From: Actinomadura hibisca NBRC 15177
Lineage (GTDB): Bacteria > Actinomycetota > Actinomycetes > Streptosporangiales > Streptosporangiaceae
Assembly (NCBI RefSeq): GCF_001552635.1
Contig: NZ_BCRO01000010.1
Span: forward strand, 120,623-184,622
Direction of reading: 5' to 3'
Length of the DNA: 64,000 nucleotides
How positions within the stretch are numbered: position 1 is the first letter of the stretch; each line of letters begins with the position of its first letter. A program made the position numbers and the translations under genes. Below the pieces are notes generated by a model. The model did no database searches, was not told the origin of the DNA, and saw only the letters and a program-made list of their open reading frames with translations. Below, piece after piece: positions 58,533 to 64,000 of this stretch.

Positions 58533-60248
58533 TCAGTCGTGTGCTGCTGGTGTCAGGGAGGCGTTCCAGAAGTCGGCGTAGCGGCCGTTGCGGTGGAGGA
58601 GTTCGTCGTGGGTGCCTTGTTCGGTGATGTGGCCGTTGTCGAGGAAGGTGATGTGGTCGGCGTGTTGGATGGTGCGGAGGCGGTGGGCGACCATGACGAC
58701 GGTTCGGTCGGCCATGAGGTGTTCGATGCCGTGGTGGACGGCGGTTTCGTTGATGGGGTCGAGGGCGGAGGTGACTTCGTCCAGGAGGATGATGGGTGCG
58801 TTTTTGAGGAGGGCTCGGGCGATGGAGACGCGTTGGCGTTCGCCGCCTGATAGGAGGGTGCCGCCTTCGCCGACGTTGGTGTTCCAGCCGCCGGGTAGTC
58901 GTTCGATCACCTCGTCGAGTCGGGCGGCGTTCGCTGCTGCCCGTACTTCGGCTTCGGAGGCGTCGGGGCGGCCGAGGCGGATGTTGTCTTCGATGGTGCC
59001 GTCGAAGAGGTAGACGTCTTGGAAGACGATGGCGATCTGTGCCATCAGTTCTTCGGTGGCGATGTCGCGCACGTCCACGCCGCCGATGCGCACCGCGCCC
59101 GCGTTCACATCGTGGAACCGCGCGAGCAACTGCAGCAGCGTGCTCTTGCCCGAGCCTGAGGGGCCGACCACGGCGAGCCGCCGTCCTTCGGACACGGACA
59201 ACGACAGGCCGTCGATCACCGTGTGGTCACCATGCCGGAAGGCGACGGATTCCAGTTCCAGGCCATGGCCCACCGGCTGGATTGGTTGCCGTGCCTCCGG
59301 CAGCGGCTCGGTGTGCAGGACCGCGTCGAGCCTGGCCAGCTCGGAACGTGCGCTGCGGACTTTGCCGCCGATGTCGGCCAGCGACAGCAGGGGATCGGCG
59401 CAGCGGGCGGCCAGTACCAGGATCGCCAGCACCTCCGCCGTCCCGACGGTCCCGCCGAGCGCGAGGTAGGTGCCCAGCACCAGCAGCACGGTGAACACCG
59501 CCTGCACCACGAGCGTCAAGCCGATCATGCCGGGCAGCGCTGACAGGACGGTGCGGCGGGACGCGCGCTGGAGTTCCTGCAACGAGTCGTCGAGCAGTTC
59601 GAAACGTTCGGTGGTCCGGCCGCCGGCGCGCAGCACCGGCTGGGCCTGGAGGTACTCGATGACCCGCCCGGTGGTCTCGGTGTCACGTTCGTGGCGGTCG
59701 GCGTCGCCCGCGGCCATCGAGCGTCCAGTCCAGATCTGGATCGCCACCACGAGCGGCGCGGCGACCAGCGCGGCCAGTCCCATCTGCCAGTTGAAGGCGA
59801 ACATCACGGCGACGATCGTCGCGGGGGTGACGAGAGCGGAGATGTAGGGCGCCAGCAGATGCGCGATCACGCCCATCGTCTCCAGCACACCCTGACTGGC
59901 CAGGACGGATATCTCCCCCACCCGGCCGGTGCTGTACCAGCCGAGGGGCAGCCGGGCCAGGTGGTCGCCGAGACGGTGGTACATGCCGCGCAGGAGCGTG
60001 GTCCCGACGCGGAAGCCGGACAGGTCGCTGGCGTAGCGGAGGACGGCGTAGAGGGCGATCGCGGCTCCGAAGGCGGTCAGCCAGGGCCAGGCGTCGTCGG
60101 GGTCGTTGCCGAACAGGGCTCGCAGCACGGGAACCAGCAGGGCGTAGGACAGACCCTCGACGATCGCGGTGATCGTCATCAGGACCACGGTGCGACGCAC
60201 CGGCCGGGCGTGCTCGTGGCCCAGGACGCGCAGCAGCATGCGGATCAT
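58533..60248 (-). CDS. ABC transporter, exporter-fold (IrtB-like half), second pair
   Basis: 571 residues. Six membrane helices, then NBD: Walker A GPSGSGKST, signature LSGGERQRV, Walker B IILLDEVTSALD, switch His VMVAHRLRT. Its ATG overlaps the stop of the partner gene (ATGA). Organisation and sequence (LARLPLGWYSTGRVGEISVL; YLFDGTIEDNIRLGR) mirror the pair at 16047-19549. The last 150 codons are unusually rich in C-ending codons plus GAA and CAA compared with the first part, suggesting recombination inside the gene. Confidence 0.88.
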   Translation of the reverse strand: MIRMLLRVLGHEHARPVRRTVVLMTITAIVEGLSYALLVPVLRALFGNDPDDAWPWLTAFGAAIALYAVLRYASDLSGFRVGTTLLRGMYHRLGDHLARLPLGWYSTGRVGEISVLASQGVLETMGVIAHLLAPYISALVTPATIVAVMFAFNWQMGLAALVAAPLVVAIQIWTGRSMAAGDADRHERDTETTGRVIEYLQAQPVLRAGGRTTERFELLDDSLQELQRASRRTVLSALPGMIGLTLVVQAVFTVLLVLGTYLALGGTVGTAEVLAILVLAARCADPLLSLADIGGKVRSARSELARLDAVLHTEPLPEARQPIQPVGHGLELESVAFRHGDHTVIDGLSLSVSEGRRLAVVGPSGSGKSTLLQLLARFHDVNAGAVRIGGVDVRDIATEELMAQIAIVFQDVYLFDGTIEDNIRLGRPDASEAEVRAAANAARLDEVIERLPGGWNTNVGEGGTLLSGGERQRVSIARALLKNAPIILLDEVTSALDPINETAVHHGIEHLMADRTVVMVAHRLRTIQHADHITFLDNGHITEQGTHDELLHRNGRYADFWNASLTPAAHD

Positions 60249-62017
60249 CGGTACTCCTCGGACTGCCAGAAGGCGGCGAACTTTCCGTTTCCTGCCAGGA
60301 GGTCGGCTGGCCTGCCCTGTTCGACGATCGACCCGTTGTCCAGCATCACGACGGTGTCGGCGTCGGTGACGGTCTCCAGGCGGTGGGCGATGACCAGGAC
60401 CGTGCGATCACCCGACAGCGTCGCGAGAGCGCTGCGCACCGCCTGTTCGGTGTGGGGGTCGGCGAAGGCGGTCGCCTCGTCCAGCACCAGGACGGGCGCG
60501 TCGGCGAGTAGGGCGCGGGCGAGCGCGATCCGCTGCGTCTCGCCACCCGACAGCCTGGCCTCCTGCCCGAGCACGGTGTCGTAGCCGTGCGGTAGCTGGA
60601 GGATTCGTTCGTGGATGTTCGCCATCCGGGCTGCGCGCATCACCTCGTCGAGATCGGCATGCGGGACGGCCAGCGCGATGTTGTCGGCGACTGATGCGTG
60701 CAGCAGGCGGACGTCCTGGAAGACGAAGGAGACCGTGCGGTAGAGGTCGCGGCTGCTGAGTTCGCGCAGGTCGACGCCGCCCAGGGTGATCGAGCCGTGC
60801 GTTGGGTCGAAGAAGCGCGGCAGCAACTGGACGAGCGTGGACTTGCCGCTGCCCGACGGTCCGACGAGCGCGGTGACCGTCCCGGGTTCGAGGATCAGAT
60901 TGAGCCCGCACAGCACCTCACGATCGTCGTCGTAGCTGAAGCGGACATCGCGCAGCTCCACCCGGTGACCCTGCGGCGCGATCGGGTGCGCGGGCTCCGG
61001 CAGCGGCGCCACCGCGAGGACGTCCCGGATCCTGCCGACCGCGCGCTTGGCGGTTTGCAGATCGTCGAAGCTGTGCGCGATGAGGGCCGACACGGGAGCG
61101 GTCAGGCCCAGGCCCAGCAGCAGGAAGGGCAGCAGGTCGGCGGGGGTCAGGCCGCCGCCGGTGATCAGGGCGGTGCCGCCGATCAGCACGACCAGCAGCA
61201 CGAACGGCGGCGACAACACCAGCTGCATCCCGGCGGCGACCACCGAGAGGCCGCGCACGAAGCGGTGGTAGACGTCGACGAAACCGTCGGTGGCGGTGCG
61301 GAACCGGCGATGGGCCCGCCCGCCCCTGCCGAACGCCTTGACCACCGCGATGCCCTGGACGAACTCGACGACGGAGTTGGCGATCTGCCCCATGGCCGCG
61401 TCGAACCGCTTCTCCTCGCGCAGCCGGGCCGGGGTCATCATCAGCGGGAGGTGCGCCACCGCCAGCACGACCGGGATCAGCGTGATCAACGTGAGCCGCC
61501 AGTCGATGGTGAACAGGTAGACCAGCGACACCAGCGGCACCACGAACGCGGCGACCAGCTCGCCGGGCGCATGGGCGATGAACGGGTGCACGGCGCTGAC
61601 ATCCTCGCCCACCACCTTGGTCAGCTCGCCGGTCCGACGCCGCGACAACCAGCCGATCGGCACGCGGCCCAGCCGCGCGGCCAGCCGCCGGCGGAGGGCC
61701 AGTTGCACCCGGCCGTCCAGGAGGTGTCCGGTGCCGGATGACGCGGCCGTGAACAGCAGCCGGACGAACAGCCCGGCCGCCCCGGCGATCGTGACGAACC
61801 AGACGTGATCGTGGTCGATCGGGCCGGGCGCCAGCAGGCTACGTCCCAGTTCGGCGACCGCCAGCAGCGGCGCCAGACCCGCGACGGCACCGATCACCTG
61901 AAGGATGACGACGGCGGCGAAGGTCCATCGGTAGGGGCGCAGCAGCCCCGTCGCGTCATCGGCGTCCGGCAGGGGAGGGGGTTGTTCCCTTGGCGGCGCG
62001 AGGTCGGTCGTGGTCAT
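60245..62017 (-). CDS. ABC transporter, exporter-fold (IrtA-like half), second pair
   Basis: 590 residues. Membrane domain with VPIGWLSRRRTGELTKVVGE, then Walker A GPSGSGKST, signature LSGGETQRI (Thr for Arg), Walker B VLVLDEATAFAD (Ala-Asp in place of Leu-Asp at the D-loop), switch His VIAHRLET. ATG 62017 follows AGGAG. It lies 31 bp after the serine hydrolase gene. Substrate is probably a siderophore or peptide; no iron box is evident at this locus. Confidence 0.88.
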   Translation of the reverse strand: MTTTDLAPPREQPPPLPDADDATGLLRPYRWTFAAVVILQVIGAVAGLAPLLAVAELGRSLLAPGPIDHDHVWFVTIAGAAGLFVRLLFTAASSGTGHLLDGRVQLALRRRLAARLGRVPIGWLSRRRTGELTKVVGEDVSAVHPFIAHAPGELVAAFVVPLVSLVYLFTIDWRLTLITLIPVVLAVAHLPLMMTPARLREEKRFDAAMGQIANSVVEFVQGIAVVKAFGRGGRAHRRFRTATDGFVDVYHRFVRGLSVVAAGMQLVLSPPFVLLVVLIGGTALITGGGLTPADLLPFLLLGLGLTAPVSALIAHSFDDLQTAKRAVGRIRDVLAVAPLPEPAHPIAPQGHRVELRDVRFSYDDDREVLCGLNLILEPGTVTALVGPSGSGKSTLVQLLPRFFDPTHGSITLGGVDLRELSSRDLYRTVSFVFQDVRLLHASVADNIALAVPHADLDEVMRAARMANIHERILQLPHGYDTVLGQEARLSGGETQRIALARALLADAPVLVLDEATAFADPHTEQAVRSALATLSGDRTVLVIAHRLETVTDADTVVMLDNGSIVEQGRPADLLAGNGKFAAFWQSEEYR

Positions 62018-62048
62018 CGTTCTCCTGTCCTCGTCGGGGGGATCCCCG

Positions 62049-63164
62049 TCAGCCGACCATCGCCACGCGGCAGAAGGTCGCGAGTGCCTCGTCGATGGGG
62101 TGGGGCTGCGGCCGGCCCGAGGGGTCGAGCCTGTTCCACCTCTGCAGGTTCACCGCGACCGACAGCCGCCGCCCGCCGTCCTCGCTGATCATGGACAGCG
62201 CTCCGGAACCCCAGGTCGTGCCGCCGTGCCCCCAGAAGACGCCGCCGGGCAGCTCCGTCGGGTACAGGCCGAGGCCGTACTCGATCGTCTTGCCCTCCTG
62301 GGAGACGATCGTGGCGGTGCGCCGCATCTGCGCCAGCGACGACGGGTGGACGATCTCGCCGGCGAGCAGCAGGCCGAAGAAGCGGTTGAGATCCGCCACG
62401 GTCGAGACCAGCGAGGCCGACGGCCCCGCGTAGGACATGTCGTAGACGCTGTAGTCGCGCGGCGGGTCGATCTTGCCGAAGAACGCCTCGTAGGCCAGCG
62501 AGTGCGGGCCGTCGATCTCCGGCCCGCCGGGGAACGCGGTGCCATGGAGCCCGGCGCGCTCGATGACGTTCTGGGTGATGTACTTCTCGGCCGTCACACC
62601 GGTCACTCGTTCCAGGAGCTGACCGAGGAGCAGGTAGTTGGTGTTGGAGTACAACCCCGGAGTGCCGCCAGGGGCGTTGGCGGCGGGCGCGGTGACCCCC
62701 ATCCCGATCAGTTCGACGGGGTCGAACCGCGTGAGCCGGTGGTCGTCCAGGCTCTGGGGCCCGCACTTGGCGGGGTCGGGGAACCCCCTGAAGGAGGGGT
62801 AGGCGTAGGGGAGGTACTCGGCCAGGCCGCTGGTGTGGCCGATCAGCATCCGGACCGTGATCGCGTCACCGCGTTCGCCGGGAACCAGTTCCGGCAGGTA
62901 GCGGCCGATCGGCGCGTCGAGCCCGATCTGGCCGCCGTCGACCTGTTGCAGGACCGCGGCGGCGGTGAAGGTCTTGGTGATGCTGCCGATCCGGTACCGC
63001 ATGTCGGCGGTGACGGGACGGCCGGTGGCGAGGTCGGCGACCCCGGCGGCGCCGCGCCAGACGTGGTCGCCGTCGCGCACCTCGGCGAACAGGCCCGGCA
63101 CCCCGGCGCGGTGGACGTTCTCGATGGCGGTGTTCAGCTCTGCGGGATCCAGCGGGTTCCTCAC
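62049..63164 (-). CDS. Serine hydrolase (class C beta-lactamase / DD-peptidase family)
   Basis: 371 residues from GTG 63164. SxxK Ser61-Ile-Thr-Lys64 in RIGSITKTFTA, YxN in LYSNTNYLLLG, HxG in WGHGGTTWGSG. No signal peptide at the chosen start, so it may act in the cytosol on peptides or esters, unlike secreted DD-carboxypeptidases. First gene of the operon with the two ABC halves and divergent from the TetR gene. It may process a peptide moved by the transporter; inference. Confidence 0.88.
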   Translation of the reverse strand: MRNPLDPAELNTAIENVHRAGVPGLFAEVRDGDHVWRGAAGVADLATGRPVTADMRYRIGSITKTFTAAAVLQQVDGGQIGLDAPIGRYLPELVPGERGDAITVRMLIGHTSGLAEYLPYAYPSFRGFPDPAKCGPQSLDDHRLTRFDPVELIGMGVTAPAANAPGGTPGLYSNTNYLLLGQLLERVTGVTAEKYITQNVIERAGLHGTAFPGGPEIDGPHSLAYEAFFGKIDPPRDYSVYDMSYAGPSASLVSTVADLNRFFGLLLAGEIVHPSSLAQMRRTATIVSQEGKTIEYGLGLYPTELPGGVFWGHGGTTWGSGALSMISEDGGRRLSVAVNLQRWNRLDPSGRPQPHPIDEALATFCRVAMVG

Positions 63165-63239
63165 GGCATGCGTCCTTTCGCTTGGCCCTGCATCGGCCTG
63201 ACGGCACGCCGACCGTCCGGCATGCTCGTGCACTCATTA

Positions 63240-63256
63240 TGCACGCGGTGCGTGCA
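63240..63256. promoter_or_regulatory. TGCACGC/GCGTGCA operator between TetR and serine hydrolase genes
   Basis: TGCACGC-GGT-GCGTGCA is a perfect 7-bp dyad midway between the divergent starts. Further TGCA-containing half-sites lie at 63229-63243 and 63264-63269, so more than one regulator dimer may bind. Confidence 0.75.
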
Positions 63257-63301
63257 ACAGCAAGTGCATAGGTTAGGCTGGAGTCCGGCGAGAGGAGAGA
63301 C

Positions 63302-63961
63302 ATGGCAGGTCGAAGGCGTTGGTCGACCGAGGAGATCCTGGACGCGGCGACGGAGCTGCTGCGCACGAGCGACGCCGAGTCGTTCAGCGTGCGCAAGCTC
63401 GCCGCGGTGCTCGGCACCGACTCCTCCAGCCTCTACCGGCACTTCCGCAGCAAGACCGAACTGCTGCGCGCGGTCGCCGACCGGATCCTCCTGGCCGCCA
63501 TGGACGGCTACCGGCCCGAGGGGGACTGGAAGCGGCGCATCACGACCCTGGCCCTGCGCGTGCGGGAGGCCTTCGGGCAGCACCCCGAGCTCGCCGCGGT
63601 CTGGGGACGCTACGCCTCGGGCGGCACCGGTTCCCGGATGATCATGGAAGAGATGTTGCAGGCGCTGCGCGCGTCGGGCCTCCCCGACGAGGAGATCCCG
63701 GCGAGCTATCACCGGCTCGCGGTCCTCGTCGCCGCGCTGGTCGCCTCCGAGGCCGGGGTCAGCGCCCTCACCCCCGAGGAGTACGAGCAGGGCATGGAGC
63801 TGTTCCGCGTCGCGGTCCTCGGCGCCGACCCCGAACGTTTCCCGGCTCTGGCCCACTTCGCCCGCGACGTCCGCCCCCTCGGGGTGGACCGCAAGGCGGC
63901 GTTCGAGGAGATCCTCGCCGTCCAGCTCGCCCACATCGAGGCCGCGATCCGCCCGAGCTAG
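63302..63961 (+). CDS. TetR family transcriptional regulator
   Basis: 219 residues. HTH: EILDAATELLRTSDAESFSV, RKLAAVLGTDSSSLYRHFRS and KTELLRAVADRI. The C-terminal domain has YHRLAVLVAALVASEAGVSA. ATG 63302 follows GAGAGGAG. It probably controls the divergent serine hydrolase-ABC operon through the dyad at 63240-63256. Confidence 0.92.
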   Translation: MAGRRRWSTEEILDAATELLRTSDAESFSVRKLAAVLGTDSSSLYRHFRSKTELLRAVADRILLAAMDGYRPEGDWKRRITTLALRVREAFGQHPELAAVWGRYASGGTGSRMIMEEMLQALRASGLPDEEIPASYHRLAVLVAALVASEAGVSALTPEEYEQGMELFRVAVLGADPERFPALAHFARDVRPLGVDRKAAFEEILAVQLAHIEAAIRPS

Positions 63962-64000
63962 GCAGTGTTTCAAAGCCCCGGCCCAGGGGGCTCGCCTGGC

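Noticed and set aside
63264..63281. ATAGGTTAGGCT resembling half an iron box before the TetR gene
   Set aside because: Only the left half fits the IdeR/DmdR consensus; the right half (GGAGTCC) does not. More likely part of the TetR promoter.

Overview
The window is high-GC DNA with GTG starts, C/G-ending codons and many TetR, MarR and LysR regulators. It also has paired ABC exporter-fold proteins and an FUSC protein. This points to a soil actinomycete, probably a Streptosporangiales relative such as Actinomadura; that placement is inference. No rRNA or tRNA gene was seen.

Layout. 1-4663 is housekeeping and accessory material: the start of a PLP enzyme, a GlxA-type regulator, a saccharopine-dehydrogenase-like reductase, STAS and VOC proteins, and an amino-acid-binding lipoprotein. 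4877-9030 is the most interesting block. It holds an alpha-toroid protein with a C-terminal OmpR-like winged helix, a NUDIX hydrolase, and then a three-gene unit: a radical SAM peptide maturase, a 46-residue precursor ending in FDN, WDN and WKK motifs, and a pentapeptide-repeat protein. A three-site palindromic operator array lies in front of the maturase. I read this as a multiple-cyclophane RiPP cluster (AmcA/AmcB type). 9362-16000 carries a GNAT, a coupled secreted protease and esterase, an FUSC protein, a deaminase very like blasticidin-S deaminase, and a TetR regulator. 16047-22592 is an iron-uptake locus: an IrtAB-like ABC pair divergent from a siderophore-binding lipoprotein, FecCD permease and FecE ATPase, with an IdeR/DmdR-type iron box in between. 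22593-23640 is decayed, including half of a second FecE-like ATPase. 23644-28142 has a CHAP amidase, a Ser/Thr kinase and a DHFR-like reductase.

28143-33700 is an accessory, mobile-element-scarred region. It holds a truncated AsnC gene, a solitary relaxase-like domain, a frameshifted DUF6924 gene, an MFS remnant, and a possible 2.2-kb element bounded by inverted repeats that carries a DUF1963 gene and a frameshifted IS5-type transposase. 33855-48113 returns to ordinary metabolic and regulatory genes: a GyrI-like protein, P-loop kinase, HAD phosphatase, hydrolases, an FAD enzyme, a TetR-ADH divergon with twin operators, an ECF sigma factor with a partner membrane protein, a TetR operon and a RidA protein. 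48114-57600 is again mosaic: an IS1182-like remnant, CadD-like permease, decayed genes, haloalkane-dehalogenase-like hydrolase, tandem-MarR regulator, inactivated serine recombinase, a short dyad array, two overlapping NUDIX genes, a gene split by an in-frame TGA, LysR, HxlR and a PhzF remnant. 57670-63961 ends with a GNAT and a module of TetR, a serine hydrolase and a second IrtAB-like ABC pair.

All functional calls come from reading motifs by eye. No database search was run.
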